The notes beneath the pieces were generated by a model. The model ran no database searches and was not told the origin of the DNA. It saw only the letters and a list, made by a program, of their open reading frames with translations. From Ignavibacteriota bacterium (lineage in GTDB: Bacteria > Bacteroidota > Ignavibacteria > Tepidaquicellales > Tepidaquicellaceae), in the NCBI GenBank assembly GCA_016218085.1, contig JACREY010000020.1, forward strand, positions 248,001 to 312,000: a stretch of DNA of 64,000 bases, read 5' to 3'. Positions 17,053 through 28,188 of the stretch are shown here, piece after piece (position 1 is the first letter of the stretch; every line of letters begins with the position of its first letter). A program made the position numbers and the translations under genes.

Positions 17053-20000
17053 ATGGATTTAAAAGGAGAAATTTTAGGTCTGAAGGCAATCCATGTGAAG
17101 AATAACAGATTGACCTTTTCAAAATCTGATATCCAGAGAGACCCGCCCGACCTTCTTAATGTTCAATTGCAGTCTTATAAAGATTATCTGCAGGAAGATA
17201 TACCGATTAGTAAAAGAAAATCTGTCGGATTACAGAAAGTCTTCGAGGATAATTTCCCGATTACGGACTCGAGGGAAACTGCTGTACTGGAGTTTATTGA
17301 GTATTATATTGAAAAACCACCTTACTCAATTATTGAATGCCAGGAGCAGGGTCTGACTTTTGCCGTTCCTGTAAAGGTCAAACTCAGATTATCAACAAAA
17401 CCTAATGCAGCTGCAAAAGAATATAACTACAGCATTGAACAGGACGTTTACCTCGGACATTTACCGTATATGACTCCCCGCGGAAGTTTTATCATTAACG
17501 GTGCCGAAAGAGTCATCGTAAGTCAGCTTCACCGCTCGCCCGGCGTTGTATTCAATGAATCAATCCATGCGAACGGCACGAAGCTTTACTCCGCAAGGGT
17601 TATTCCTTACAAGGGCTCATGGGTGGAATTTACCACCGATATAAACGAGCTACTTTATGCCTATGTGGACAGAAAAAAGAAATTCTATTTCTCTACTCTG
17701 CTCAGAGCTTTGAACTATACGGATAAAGTCAAAATGCTGGAACTCTTCGAATTGGTAGAAGAAGTCGAAATCAGCAACAGGAATTATCTGGAATATGTTG
17801 ACAGAATCGTGGCTGAAAATATTGTTGATAAGGAAACCGGAGATGACCTGGGTATTGTCGAGGGAACCCACCTTACAGATGAACTTCTGGTATCTATTTT
17901 GAACTCCAGAGTGAAATCAATTAACCTCCTTAAAAAAGATCCGACTGACGGCGAAAGAATTATTTTTAATACGATTATCAGCGATGAAGAAGAAAGCGAA
18001 CTGCTTCTTGAAAAACCTCAGGTCGATCAGCCTGAAAAAGGAAAAAAATCATCCAATATGACTTTTTCTGACAGCGAAGGCGAAAGCGCAAGAAGCTACA
18101 TAGAAAAATTATTCTTCAACCCAAAGAAATATGATTTAGGCCATGTTGGAAGATATAAGATTAACAGAAAACTGGATTTAAAAATTGATGAACATAAAAC
18201 GATTTTAACGCTTGAAGATATTCAGGCAATCATTCATTATATTAAGGAACTCGTTGACGGTAACAGGGAAGTGGATGATATCGACCACCTTGGTAACAGA
18301 AGAGTCAGAACCGTCAATGAACAGCTGTCACAGCAGTTTGCACTCGGACTTTCCAGAATGACCAGAACCATCAGGGAAAAAATGAGCATTCACGACGAAG
18401 AGAATTTAACTCCTTCAAGACTGGTCAGCTCAAGACCGATAACAAGCGCGCTTGCATCGTTTTTTGGAACCAGTCAGCTTTCGCAGTTTATGGACCAGAC
18501 AAATCCTCTGGCTGAAATGACTCATAAACGCAGAATCAGCGCACTCGGACCCGGAGGTCTTTCCAGGGAAAGAGCCGGATTCGAAGTTCGTGACGTTCAT
18601 TACACTCACTACGGTAGGCTCTGCCCGATTGAAACCCCTGAAGGTCCGAATATCGGACTCATCTCCTCACTCTGTATTCATTCCAGAGTGAATGATTTGG
18701 GCTTCATCGAAACGCCCTATAGAAAAGTGAAAAACGGAAGGGTTACAGATGATATAGAATATCTGTCTGCGGATAAAGAGGATGAATTTATAATTGCACA
18801 GGCAAATGAACCTATCGATGAAAAAGGATATTTTGAAAATGCTAAAGTAAAAGCAAGATTTAAAGGTGATTTCCCGATTATACCGAGGGAAGACGTTGAT
18901 TTTATGGACGTTGCAACAAATCAGATTGTCAGTTCTGCTGCATCGCTCATTCCTTTCCTCGAGCACGACGACGCTAACAGGGCACTGATGGGAAGCAATA
19001 TGCAACGCCAGGCTGTTCCTCTTTTACGGCCCCAGGCTCCGGTTGTCGGTACGGGATTCGAAGAAATTGTTGCACGGGATTCGAGATCTATGATTACGGC
19101 AGAAGCAGACGGTGTAGTGGAATATGTTACCGCTGATAAAATAATAGTAAAATATAATATAAAAGAAGATTCGGAAGAAAGTCTTCTCAGCTTTGAAGAT
19201 AAACGCACTGTGGAATACAAACTTGTAAAGTTCCTCAGAACAAATCAGGATACTTCTATTAACCAGAGGCCTATTGTCAGGGAAGGCCAGAAAATTAAAA
19301 AAGGCGATATACTTGCAGACGGTTCATCAACTCAGAACGGTGAACTTGCACTCGGAAGAAATATCCTCGTAGCATTTATGCCGTGGAGAGGTTTCAATTA
19401 CGAAGACGCCATAGTTATAAGTGAAAAGGTTGTTGCAAAAGACGTGTTTACATCAGTTCATATTGAAGAATTCAGCCTTGAAGTCAGAGACACAAAACGA
19501 GGAGAAGAAGAACTCACAAAGGAAATTCCCAATGTGAGCGAGGAAGCAACAAAAGATCTCGATGAAAACGGTATTGTCAGAATCGGTGCAGAAGTAAAAG
19601 AAGGTGATATCTTAATTGGTAAAGTCACTCCTAAAGGTGAAACAGAACCGACACCTGAAGAAAAACTCCTGAGAGCTATCTTCGGAGATAAAGCCGGCGA
19701 TGTGAAAGACGCCTCTCTTAAAGCTCCTCCGGGACTTAAAGGAATTGTTGTTAATAAAAAATTATTCTCGCGCAAAACAAGAGATACGGAAAGCAAAAAG
19801 GAAGAAAAACGCAGAATAGATAAGCTCGAAGCGGAAAGAAAAAAAGAAATCAGGGATTTGAACACAAAATTTGCCGAAAAACTCGGAATACTGCTTGAAG
19901 GCAAAGAATCAATCGGTGTCAGGGATAACAAGGGAAGCCTTGTTATCAGGAGCGGAGTAACCTTCAAGCGTGAAACGTTCTTCAATCTGATTGAAAACAG

Positions 20001-20898
20001 CGGTTATGACTTCAAGGATTTCAGCTATGAAATTGAATGGTCAAACAGCAAAAAAGCAAATTCTTTGATTCTCGATATATATAAAAACTATTCGTACAAA
20101 TACAACGAAATAGAAGAAAAATACAAGAGATTAAAAGTAAAAGTTACCCTTGGCGATGAACTTCCTACTGGGGTCGTAAAACTTGCAAAAGTTTATGTCG
20201 CAAAGAAAAGAAAATTGTCGGTTGGCGATAAAATGGCGGGAAGACACGGTAATAAAGGTGTCGTTGCAAAAATTGTTCCGCCTGAAGATATGCCGTTTAT
20301 GCCGGACGGAACACCCGTCGATATAGTTCTAAACCCTCTCGGTGTGCCTTCCCGTATGAACCTCGGTCAGCTTTATGAAACTGCTCTCGGTTGGGTAGGT
20401 AAAACCCTCGGAGTAAAATTTGCAACTCCGATTTTTGACGGGGCAACCGTTGATGAAATTCAGGAATCACTTGCGAAAGCGGAATTACCGACTAACTCAA
20501 GAACAGATTTGTACGACGGCCGCACCGGAAATAAATTCGACCAGCAGGTGACTGTTGGGTATATTTATATGCTCAAGCTGTCTCACCTTGTTGATGACAA
20601 GATTCACGCAAGGTCAATCGGTCCGTATTCACTTATCACCCAGCAGCCGCTCGGCGGTAAGGCTCAGTTCGGCGGACAGAGATTCGGAGAAATGGAATGC
20701 TGGGCATTGCAGGGCTACGGCGCAAGCCATGTGCTGCAGGAAATGCTTACAGTGAAAAGCGATGATGTAGTGGGCAGAAGTAAGGTATATGAAGCAATCA
20801 TTAAAGGGGAAAATCTGCCCGAACCAAGCGTTCCTGAAGCTTTTAATGTTATTCTGAAAGAGCTCCAGGGACTCTGTCTCGATATAAATATGGATTAA
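17053..20898 (+). CDS. rpoB: DNA-directed RNA polymerase subunit beta
   Basis: The full-length 1281-residue beta subunit has the rifampicin region FFGTSQLSQFMDQTNPLAEM followed by THKRRISALGPGGL. Residues equivalent to E. coli Asp516, His526 and Ser531 are present, so no resistance substitution is visible. Also clear are GRLCPIETPEGPNIGLI, the catalytic-core KMAGRHGNKGVV and C-terminal SRTDLYDGRTG and GGQRFGEMECWALQGYGA. A Lys/Glu-rich insertion of ~100 residues (about 915-1030, before VKVTLGDELPTGVVK) corresponds to the beta-flap-side insertion shared by Proteobacteria and FCB bacteria. rpoC follows after 56 bases. Confidence 0.98.
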   Translation: MDLKGEILGLKAIHVKNNRLTFSKSDIQRDPPDLLNVQLQSYKDYLQEDIPISKRKSVGLQKVFEDNFPITDSRETAVLEFIEYYIEKPPYSIIECQEQGLTFAVPVKVKLRLSTKPNAAAKEYNYSIEQDVYLGHLPYMTPRGSFIINGAERVIVSQLHRSPGVVFNESIHANGTKLYSARVIPYKGSWVEFTTDINELLYAYVDRKKKFYFSTLLRALNYTDKVKMLELFELVEEVEISNRNYLEYVDRIVAENIVDKETGDDLGIVEGTHLTDELLVSILNSRVKSINLLKKDPTDGERIIFNTIISDEEESELLLEKPQVDQPEKGKKSSNMTFSDSEGESARSYIEKLFFNPKKYDLGHVGRYKINRKLDLKIDEHKTILTLEDIQAIIHYIKELVDGNREVDDIDHLGNRRVRTVNEQLSQQFALGLSRMTRTIREKMSIHDEENLTPSRLVSSRPITSALASFFGTSQLSQFMDQTNPLAEMTHKRRISALGPGGLSRERAGFEVRDVHYTHYGRLCPIETPEGPNIGLISSLCIHSRVNDLGFIETPYRKVKNGRVTDDIEYLSADKEDEFIIAQANEPIDEKGYFENAKVKARFKGDFPIIPREDVDFMDVATNQIVSSAASLIPFLEHDDANRALMGSNMQRQAVPLLRPQAPVVGTGFEEIVARDSRSMITAEADGVVEYVTADKIIVKYNIKEDSEESLLSFEDKRTVEYKLVKFLRTNQDTSINQRPIVREGQKIKKGDILADGSSTQNGELALGRNILVAFMPWRGFNYEDAIVISEKVVAKDVFTSVHIEEFSLEVRDTKRGEEELTKEIPNVSEEATKDLDENGIVRIGAEVKEGDILIGKVTPKGETEPTPEEKLLRAIFGDKAGDVKDASLKAPPGLKGIVVNKKLFSRKTRDTESKKEEKRRIDKLEAERKKEIRDLNTKFAEKLGILLEGKESIGVRDNKGSLVIRSGVTFKRETFFNLIENSGYDFKDFSYEIEWSNSKKANSLILDIYKNYSYKYNEIEEKYKRLKVKVTLGDELPTGVVKLAKVYVAKKRKLSVGDKMAGRHGNKGVVAKIVPPEDMPFMPDGTPVDIVLNPLGVPSRMNLGQLYETALGWVGKTLGVKFATPIFDGATVDEIQESLAKAELPTNSRTDLYDGRTGNKFDQQVTVGYIYMLKLSHLVDDKIHARSIGPYSLITQQPLGGKAQFGGQRFGEMECWALQGYGASHVLQEMLTVKSDDVVGRSKVYEAIIKGENLPEPSVPEAFNVILKELQGLCLDINMD

Positions 20899-20954
20899 AT
20901 TTATTTCGGGAAAAATATTAAATTTAAAATTAACCTTTAACTTTAAAAAATATT

Positions 20955-23900
20955 ATGCCAGTTAAAGTAGAACAAAAAAGGAAACGAATTTCAAAGATTA
21001 CGATTAATCTAGCATCTACTGACTCGATTATTGCTAACTCTTTTGGTGAGGTGACCAAACCGGAAACTATTAATTACCGTACGTTCAAGCCTGATAAGGA
21101 CGGCTTATTCTGCGAAAAGATTTTCGGTCCTGTTAAAGACTGGGAATGCCATTGTGGAAAATATAAAGGCATAAGATACAAAGGTATCGTGTGCGACAGG
21201 TGCGGTGTTGAAATAAATATGAAGAATGTGAGAAGGGACAGGATGGGACATATTGCCCTGTGCGTTCCCGTTGTTCATATCTGGTATTTCAGGTCTCTTC
21301 CTTCAAAAGTGGGATACGTGCTTGGATTGTCTTCAAAAGACCTTGAAAAAATTATTTATTACGAATCATACGTTGTCATAAATCCAGGAAAAACCAAGTT
21401 CCATAAAATGCAGCTTATCACCGAGGAAGAATACCTTGAAGCTCAGGCTAACCTAAGTGACGAAGAAAGAAATCTCGATGATGAGGACCCGAAGAAATTT
21501 CATGTTGACCAGGGAGGTATAGCGATTAAAGAACTCCTTAGAAAAGTCAACATACCTGAAGAAGTTGTAAGACTCAGAGCAGAACTTCAGGATGACCCGT
21601 CCGCGGTAAAAAAAGCCGAAAATATCAAGCGCCTGAGAGTACTTGAATCTTTCAAGCTAAAAGAAGGCGGAAAACCGAATAAACCGGAATGGATGGTACT
21701 GGATGTTGTGCCCGTTATTCCTCCGGAATTGAGACCACTTGTTCCGCTTGAAGGCGGAAGATTTGCTACAAGTGACTTGAATGACTTGTATAGAAGGGTA
21801 ATTATCAGAAACAACAGGCTGAAAAGACTGATGGATATAAAAGCTCCTGAAGTAATTCTCAGAAATGAAAAAAGAATGCTTCAGGAAGCAGTAGATGCAT
21901 TGCTGGACAATTCAAGAAGGGTGACTGCAGTAAAATCGGAAAACCGCGCCCTCAAATCACTATCGGATATTCTGAAGGGTAAACAGGGGAGGTTCAGACA
22001 GAATCTTCTCGGCAAAAGAGTTGATTATTCGGGCAGGTCTGTTATTGTTGTTGGTCCGGAATTAAAACTCCATCAATGCGGTATCCCTAAAGATATGGCG
22101 CTTGAGTTGTTCAAACCCTTTGTCATCCGCAGGCTCATCGACAGAGACTATGTGAAAACTGTGAAGAGCGCAAAGAAGCTTATTGATAAACGTACTCCTG
22201 AAGTATGGGATATTCTTGAATCAGTTATCGATGGACATCCTGTTATGCTGAACCGTGCTCCTACGCTACACAGACTAAGTATTCAGGCTTTCCAGCCCGT
22301 ACTGATTGAAGGAAAAGCAATCACCCTGCATCCGTTTGTATGTATTGCGTTTAACGCTGACTTCGACGGTGACCAGATGGCTGTACACGTGCCACTTTCT
22401 GCTGATGCTCAGCTTGAAGCCGCAGTACTTATGCTTTCTTCGCATAATATTCTCTCTCCGCAGAACGGCAATCCGATTATTGTTCCCAATCAGGAACTCA
22501 TACTCGGATGCTATTACCTCACAAAAGAACTTAGAGGCGACCTCGGAGAAGGCAAAATGTTCTCTTCACCGGAAGAAGTACTCATTGCACATACAAATAA
22601 GAGAGTGGGTATGCACGCCAGGATAAAAGTAAGAATGAATGGCGAAATAGTTACTACGACTACAGGAAGAATTATTTTTAACCAGATAGTTCCTGAAGAA
22701 ATTCCGTATTTGAACGAGTTGCTTAATAAAAAGAAAATTATAAGTATTATTGGAAATATATATAAGAAAGTAGGAAACCAGAAAACTGCCCACTTCCTCG
22801 ACAGGTTGAAAGAAATCGGATATAAATATGCAACGGAAGGCGGACTTTCTGTAAATATTGATGATATAGAAGTACCCGCAACAAAGAAAAGAATTATTGA
22901 AGATGCTTATAAGAGAGTCGAAGTTATCGAAAGGTCGAAATCAAGAGGTATTATTTCGGAAAACGAAAGATACAACAAAGTTATCGATATCTGGACTCAC
23001 GTTCGTGATGCCGTGAAAAATGACCTGATGGATAACCTCAAGAACTCCAAGAACGGCTTCAACTCCCTGCATATGATGATTGACTCAGGTGCCAGAGGCT
23101 CTGCAGAACAGGTATCACAGCTCGCAGGTATGAGAGGTCTTATGCAGAAACCTCAGAAATCACTGACAGGCCAGGCAGGTGAAATTATCGAGAACCCTAT
23201 CATTGCAAACTTTAAGGAAGGTCTTTCGATTCTTGAGTATTTTATTTCCACCCACGGTGCGCGTAAAGGTCTTGCAGATACCGCTTTGAAAACCGCAGAC
23301 GCAGGTTATCTTACGAGAAGACTTGTTGATGTGGCTAATGATGTTATTATTTCCGAAACGGACTGCGGAACTATCCGCGGCGTTTTAACGGAAGCTCTTA
23401 AAGAAGGCGAAGATATAAAAGAATCGCTTGCTGAAAGAATACTCGGAAGAGTTGCCGTACACGATGTAGTCGACCCCCTGACCAAGAAATTGCTTGTGAA
23501 AACCGGTGAGGAAATTACCGAAGAAAAAGCACAGCTTGTTTCAGACAGCCCGATAAATTCTGTCGAAATCCGCTCGGTGCTGACTTGCGAAAGCAAACGC
23601 GGTGTATGTGCAAAATGCTATGGAAGAAACCTTGCAACAGGTAAGCTTGTTGAAGTAGGTGAAGCCGTTGGTATCATTGCTGCGCAGTCAATCGGTGAAC
23701 CCGGAACTCAGCTGACTCTGCGTACATTCCACATCGGAGGTACTGCAAGTAAAATCATTACACAGTCTCAGATTCCTACTAAGTTCGACGGTAAAGTGAA
23801 ATTTGAAAATATCAGATTAATTGAATATAAAGGAGCTGTCGGAAGCACTGTAAAATCACTCAGCAGAAACGGTATTATTAATATTGTGGACGACCACAAC

Positions 23901-25250
23901 GTACAGATTGCAAAATATCAGGTGCCCTACGGTTCTGATTTGAAAGTCAAGAATAACGAAAAAGTAAAGAAAAATGAAATCCTGTATGAATGGGATCCGT
24001 ACAACTCCGTGATTATTGCGGAGCACGATGGTATAATCAACTATTCAGAAATGCAGGAAGGCAAACAGTATGAACTTATAAAAGACGAGCAGACAGGCCA
24101 CTTCCAGAAAACTGTTATAGAATCAAAAGATAAAACTAAGAGTCCTGCAATCCAGATTCTCAGCCCGAAAGGTACAAATAAATTACTCAGCTCATACCTC
24201 ATTCCGGCAAAAGCAAACTTGCTGGTCGACGATGGAATTGAAGTAAAAGCGGGTACTACAATGGTAAAAATTCCGAGAGAATCGGGAAAAACCCGTGATA
24301 TTACAGGCGGTCTTCCCAGAGTAACGGAATTATTCGAAGCACGCTCACCAAGCGACCCTGCAAAGATTGCTGAAATTGACGGTAAAGTAAAAATCGGTGA
24401 CCTCAAAAGAGGAAGCCGCGAACTTTCGCTTACCAGCATGGACGGCTCTAAAGTTGTTGACTATAAAATTCCTATCGGAAAACACATTCTTGTGAGAGAC
24501 GCAGATATCGTTAAAGCCGGCGAACCTCTTACAGGAGGTGCATTTGACCCTGTTGACATTCTGAAAATTAAAGGTGTCGCTGAAGTGCAGGAATATCTTG
24601 TAAACGAAATTCAGGAAGTATATAGAATACAGGGTGTGAAAATTAACGATAAGCACATTGAAGTAATCGTGAGACAGATGCTGCAGAAAGTTAAAGTTAC
24701 AAGCCCGGGCGATACTAACTTCCTCGAAGGCGATGTCGTTCATAAAAACTTCTTTGCCGATGAAAATGAAAAATTAAAAGGCATGGTTGTTGTTATGGAA
24801 AAAGGCGGAAGCGATTCTGTCTATAAAGGCGAAATACTTCCCAAGAAAACCGTTAAGGAACTCAATGCCCAGCTTAAAAAGAAAAGCAAAGACCAGGTCA
24901 AAACAAGAGAAGCTGTACCCGCAACTGCAGATGCAGTTATGCTCGGTATCACACAGACATCTCTTACAACTGACAGCTTCCTCTCTGCTGCATCATTCCA
25001 GGAAACCACAAGGGTTCTTACGGATGCCGCTATCAAGGGAAAAGTCGATACCTTAAATGGTCTTAAAGAAAACGTTATAATCGGTCAGCTCATTCCCGCA
25101 GGTACGGGTCTGAAAAAATACCGCGAAATCCTCGTATCACATGTGGATAAACACATGATGGATGAAGAAGTAACCGCAGTTGAAGAGAAAACCGAACCTG
25201 AAAAGAAAGTAAGAAAACCAAGGGCTAAAGCAAAAACCGAAGAAGAATAA
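20955..25250 (+). CDS. rpoC: DNA-directed RNA polymerase subunit beta'
   Basis: The 1431-residue beta' subunit has an N-terminal zinc ribbon ([20 protein letters not shown]), the rudder/lid region, and the Mg-binding [12 protein letters not shown] with Asp469, 471 and 473. It also has the bridge-helix/trigger-loop region ([20 protein letters not shown], then [20 protein letters not shown]) and the second zinc site ([13 protein letters not shown]). The C-terminus ends in a basic/acidic tail ([17 protein letters not shown]). It closes the operon: a strong terminator follows, and the rpsL-rpsG-fusA-tuf block often found next is not here. Confidence 0.98.
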   Translation: MPVKVEQKRKRISKITINLASTDSIIANSFGEVTKPETINYRTFKPDKDGLFCEKIFGPVKDWECHCGKYKGIRYKGIVCDRCGVEINMKNVRRDRMGHIALCVPVVHIWYFRSLPSKVGYVLGLSSKDLEKIIYYESYVVINPGKTKFHKMQLITEEEYLEAQANLSDEERNLDDEDPKKFHVDQGGIAIKELLRKVNIPEEVVRLRAELQDDPSAVKKAENIKRLRVLESFKLKEGGKPNKPEWMVLDVVPVIPPELRPLVPLEGGRFATSDLNDLYRRVIIRNNRLKRLMDIKAPEVILRNEKRMLQEAVDALLDNSRRVTAVKSENRALKSLSDILKGKQGRFRQNLLGKRVDYSGRSVIVVGPELKLHQCGIPKDMALELFKPFVIRRLIDRDYVKTVKSAKKLIDKRTPEVWDILESVIDGHPVMLNRAPTLHRLSIQAFQPVLIEGKAITLHPFVCIAFNADFDGDQMAVHVPLSADAQLEAAVLMLSSHNILSPQNGNPIIVPNQELILGCYYLTKELRGDLGEGKMFSSPEEVLIAHTNKRVGMHARIKVRMNGEIVTTTTGRIIFNQIVPEEIPYLNELLNKKKIISIIGNIYKKVGNQKTAHFLDRLKEIGYKYATEGGLSVNIDDIEVPATKKRIIEDAYKRVEVIERSKSRGIISENERYNKVIDIWTHVRDAVKNDLMDNLKNSKNGFNSLHMMIDSGARGSAEQVSQLAGMRGLMQKPQKSLTGQAGEIIENPIIANFKEGLSILEYFISTHGARKGLADTALKTADAGYLTRRLVDVANDVIISETDCGTIRGVLTEALKEGEDIKESLAERILGRVAVHDVVDPLTKKLLVKTGEEITEEKAQLVSDSPINSVEIRSVLTCESKRGVCAKCYGRNLATGKLVEVGEAVGIIAAQSIGEPGTQLTLRTFHIGGTASKIITQSQIPTKFDGKVKFENIRLIEYKGAVGSTVKSLSRNGIINIVDDHNVQIAKYQVPYGSDLKVKNNEKVKKNEILYEWDPYNSVIIAEHDGIINYSEMQEGKQYELIKDEQTGHFQKTVIESKDKTKSPAIQILSPKGTNKLLSSYLIPAKANLLVDDGIEVKAGTTMVKIPRESGKTRDITGGLPRVTELFEARSPSDPAKIAEIDGKVKIGDLKRGSRELSLTSMDGSKVVDYKIPIGKHILVRDADIVKAGEPLTGGAFDPVDILKIKGVAEVQEYLVNEIQEVYRIQGVKINDKHIEVIVRQMLQKVKVTSPGDTNFLEGDVVHKNFFADENEKLKGMVVVMEKGGSDSVYKGEILPKKTVKELNAQLKKKSKDQVKTREAVPATADAVMLGITQTSLTTDSFLSAASFQETTRVLTDAAIKGKVDTLNGLKENVIIGQLIPAGTGLKKYREILVSHVDKHMMDEEVTAVEEKTEPEKKVRKPRAKAKTEEE

Positions 25251-25273
25251 GATAAAGTTAAATATAATAAAAT

Positions 25274-25297
25274 AGCCCGCTTTGGCGGGCTTTTTTA
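25274..25297 (+). terminator. Intrinsic terminator of the rpoBC operon
   Basis: AGCCCGC (25274-25280), a TTTG loop and GCGGGCT (25285-25291) are followed by a T-run. The hairpin overlaps the 3' end of the convergent minus-strand gene and an A-rich stretch on the left may let it work both ways. Confidence 0.92.
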
Positions 25298-26032
25298 TTT
25301 GTGGAAATTATATTCAAAAACCAGTATCAGTGTTACTACAAATGTCAGGTACATTGCGTAACTTAGTATTACTACCGTTAATCCTTTCAAAGCTCCGGAT
25401 AATTTCATGTCACCCGACAACCTTATGGAAGCAAAAGTCAGGAAAATTAAATTAATGAATATCGGTACTACCCATAATTTTACATAAATAAGTGAAAGCA
25501 GCATAAAAATTATTGAAAAAATTAAAGTAACTGATATCCAGTAAAATGAAACAGAAAGACTCTCGGCAAAATTTATCCCGGTTTTTTTCCTGTAGAACAA
25601 ATAGAATATGTAAGCGAAAAATAAAGGTAGCAGGTAATCAAAATCCTTTATATTCTCATTCATAATCTGCTGTATCATTTGCATTTCCTTCCTCTCTGCG
25701 GGATTGTAATCACTCGTTGCAATCTGGTAATTAAAATAATTCTTGCTCAGCCAGTGAAAAAAAATTACGTGAATGGTCTGCCAGGAAAGGAAAAATTTGT
25801 ATGGCTTTATTAAAGATTTTTTTGCTCCTGAAATGTAATTCTTTGCTGTCCTGCCCGGCCACATTAATAGTTGTCTGATTGTATTCAAGCTTGGATTTTC
25901 CCAATGTAAAAACTTATGTGTGCTGTCCTTGAATACCAGCTTTACTGTCATCCGCTTCGGCTCTACTTCCTGTCCGCACTCAGGACAGTATGTCCCGCCC
26001 GATTCAATTCCGCAGTTTTTGCATTTATTCAT
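25295..26032 (-). CDS. DUF3667-type zinc-ribbon membrane protein
   Basis: The 245-residue protein starts with a zinc ribbon (CKNCGIESGGTYCPECGQ, Cys4, 7, 16, 19), then TVKLVFKDSTHKFLHWENPSL, LLMWPGRTAKNYISG and KPYKFFLSWQTIHVIFFHW, all hallmarks I associate with DUF3667. Four to five membrane segments follow in the C-terminal 130 residues. The family is common in Bacteroidetes and relatives and its function is unknown. It converges on rpoC and its last codons lie at the rpoC terminator. Confidence 0.8.
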   Translation of the reverse strand: MNKCKNCGIESGGTYCPECGQEVEPKRMTVKLVFKDSTHKFLHWENPSLNTIRQLLMWPGRTAKNYISGAKKSLIKPYKFFLSWQTIHVIFFHWLSKNYFNYQIATSDYNPAERKEMQMIQQIMNENIKDFDYLLPLFFAYIFYLFYRKKTGINFAESLSVSFYWISVTLIFSIIFMLLSLIYVKLWVVPIFINLIFLTFASIRLSGDMKLSGALKGLTVVILSYAMYLTFVVTLILVFEYNFHK

Positions 26033-26082
26033 TAATTCGCTGTAAATTGTGTTATGGACATAAAATACTTATTATTGTAAAA

Positions 26083-26110
26083 CAAAAAAACCCGTATATT
26101 TACGGGTTTA
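26083..26110 (-). terminator. Intrinsic terminator for the minus-strand propeller gene
   Basis: AAACCCGTA (26088-26096) pairs with TACGGGTTT (26101-26109) across a TATT loop. On the minus strand it is followed by a T-run (the A-run at 26083-26090). It lies about 40 bases after the stop of the propeller gene at 26149. Confidence 0.88.
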
Positions 26111-26148
26111 GTAAAAATAGTTTTTAAAATTCTTTTTAATGCAAAGTA

Positions 26149-26856
26149 TTACTTTATCATCACCATTTTTTTTGTATCCATTCTGATTCCGTCTGCATAT
26201 AAGGAATAATAATAGACTCCGCTTGTATATCCTGTACCTTGCCAGCTGACTTCGTAAGAACCCGGTATTTGTTTCTCGTTTACTAAAATTGATATTTCTT
26301 TTCCCAATATATCATAAACAGATAACTTTATTACTTTATAACTTTTAACTTTATAACTTATTGTCGTAGTCGGATTGAAAGGATTCGGGTAATTCTGATG
26401 TAATTTGAATGATGAAGGGATTTCAAAACCAATATTATTTATTCCGATTACCTCAGATAAAGGACGGCGCCAGACAGAATTCCCATAAGTTCCTGCGAAT
26501 ATGTAATAATTCGCAATTAGTAAAGCAAATACCGGTGGTGTGGCAATGAATCCTTCGTTTTCTTGAAACCAGATTTCACCGTTGTTTGTAGATTGATAGA
26601 CGCCATTACCTGTCCCGGCAAAGATATTATTCCCGGATATTGCAAGAGAATAAACAATTTGATTATTCAAAGTAGTTTGAGCCCAATTCACTCCATTGTC
26701 TGTGGAGCGATAAACACCGTATTGAAAAGTCCCGGCAAAAATATTATCACCGGAAATAGCAAGAGAATAAACAGCACGATTATTCAAAACAGTTTGAGTC
26801 CAGCTTTCTCCATTATTTGTAGATAGATAGATAGATACCATTATGAGTTCCGGCAA
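26149..26856 (-). pseudogene. 3' part of a frame-split T9SS beta-propeller gene (propeller blades plus sorting domain)
   Basis: This is the downstream half (235 codons open) of one gene whose upstream half is at 26813-28159 in another frame. It continues the repeats (YLSTNNGESWTQTVLNNRAV, GVYRSTDNGVNWAQ) and ends in a T9SS sorting domain (FKLHQNYPNPFNPTTTISY, then SGVYYYSLYADG and KKMVMIK). It has no signal peptide, and its apparent TTG start (26854-26856) is fortuitous. Removing one 4-base unit from the ATCT repeat at the junction fuses the halves into a 668-residue protein, close to the 692-residue paralogue next door. As sequenced, the product would lack the secretion signal. Confidence 0.85.
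26820..26837 (-). repeat. Tetranucleotide repeat at the frameshift in the propeller gene
   Basis: The plus strand reads AGAT four times (26821-26836), i.e. ATCT x4 in the coding direction, inside codons for a conserved GIYLSTNNG blade motif. Other blades have non-repetitive sequence here. Three units keep the frame; four units give LSIYK and a stop. One extra unit therefore exactly explains the split gene. Confidence 0.9.
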
Positions 26857-28086
26857 AAATCTTGTTCCCGGAAATGGAAATGGAACACACAGTTTGATTA
26901 TTCAAAGTAGTTTGAACCCAGCTTTCTCCGTTATTTGTGGTTAGGTAGACACCATAAATACCTGTCCCAGCAAAAATAATATTTCCCGAATTCGCAAGAG
27001 AATAGATGGTTCGATTATCTAAGACAGTATGAACCCAGTTCACGCCGTTATTTGTGGATAGATATACACCATTTCCCCATGTCCCCGCAAAAATATTATT
27101 TCCGGAATTTATAAGGGAAAATATATTTTGATTAATAAGAGATGTTTGTGTCCAGCTTCCCCCGTTATTTGTGGAGAGATATACAGCATTAGTTCCTGCA
27201 AAAATATTATTTCCTGAATTGGAAAGGGAATAAATATCAATATTGCAAAATGAAGCCTCGGTCCAGCTTTCTCCATTATTTGAGGAGCGATAGATGCCAT
27301 TTCCGTTTGTGCCTGCATAAATGTAATTCCCCGAGATGACTATGGCACTAACAGTTTGATTATTCAAAGCGTTATGGGACCAGTTTATCCCACTATTTGT
27401 AGAGAGATATACACCATTTATAGTCCCTGCAAAAATACTATTTCCGGTAATAGCGAGAGAATAAACGGCTATATTACTCAAATCAGTTTGAGTCCAGCTG
27501 TCTCCATTGTTTGTGGACAGATGAACCCCACTTGAATTCGATCCGGCAAAAATATTATTCCCTGATATGCAAATGGAACGAATAGTTTGGGTATTCAAAG
27601 TAGTTTGAACCCAGTTTTCTCCGTTGTTTGTAGAGCGAAAGACACCCATATATGTCCCGGCAAAAATATTATTTCCTGAAATGGCTATGGAACGTGCAGT
27701 TTGATTACTCAAAGAAGTTTGAGTCCAGTTTATCCCGTTATTTGTGGAGAGAAAAATACCAGAACTTCCTACTCCTGCGAAAATATTATTTCCTGAAACG
27801 GCAAATGAATATATAGAAATACTAGTTAAAGTAGTTTGAGTCCAGTTTACTCCGTCGTTTGTAGAAAGATAGACGCCATTATCAGTCCCGGCAAGAATGT
27901 TATTACCGGAATTTGTAATAGAATTTATACGTTGGTTAGTCAGGGCAGTTTGAACCCAGCTTCCTCCGCTATTTGAGGATTTATATACACCTCTCATTGA
28001 TGTACCTGCGAAAATATTATTTCCTGAAACAGTAAGCGTATATATTACTCCTCCATACGGTCCGTTTGACTGCACCCATTGGCATT

Positions 28087-28121
28087 TACAATGTTCAATA
28101 TTCAATGTATAATGTACAATT
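28087..28121 (-). repeat. Five heptamer repeats inside a signal-peptide coding region
   Basis: On the plus strand TACAATG, TTCAATA, TTCAATG, TATAATG and TACAATT follow each other without gap. They encode the LIVHYTLNIEHC stretch of the propeller at 26813-28159. The paralogue has unrelated sequence here (FFLFSVNNLSAQ). Confidence 0.75.
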
Positions 28122-28188
28122 AAAAGAACTAACAGCAAAAATAAAAATTTCTTTTTCAAAATTTCATTATTTAATTTTACAAAAGAAT

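Larger units (their letters stand above)
26813..28159 (-). pseudogene. 5' part of a frame-split secreted beta-propeller gene
   Basis: The 448-residue open part begins MKKKFLFLLLVLLIVHYTL, a hydrophobic export signal. About ten blades of ~40 residues follow, each a variant of GVYLSTNNGINWTQTSL plus SIAISGNNIFAGT, a BNR/Vps10-like propeller. It ends prematurely at IYLSIYK because of the four-unit ATCT repeat, so the T9SS sorting domain is lost. The start matches the paralogue at 28189-30267 (both MKKKF, then QWVQ-NGP-GG). The signal-peptide segment VHYTLNIEHCKCQW is encoded by five heptamer repeats. It starts 29 bases downstream of the stop of the paralogue and could share its transcript. Confidence 0.85.

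Noticed and set aside
19458-19985. 175-residue minus-strand ORF inside rpoB
   Set aside because: Ser/Leu-rich composition is what the reverse complement of a Lys/Glu-rich rpoB insertion gives. No start signal or family match.
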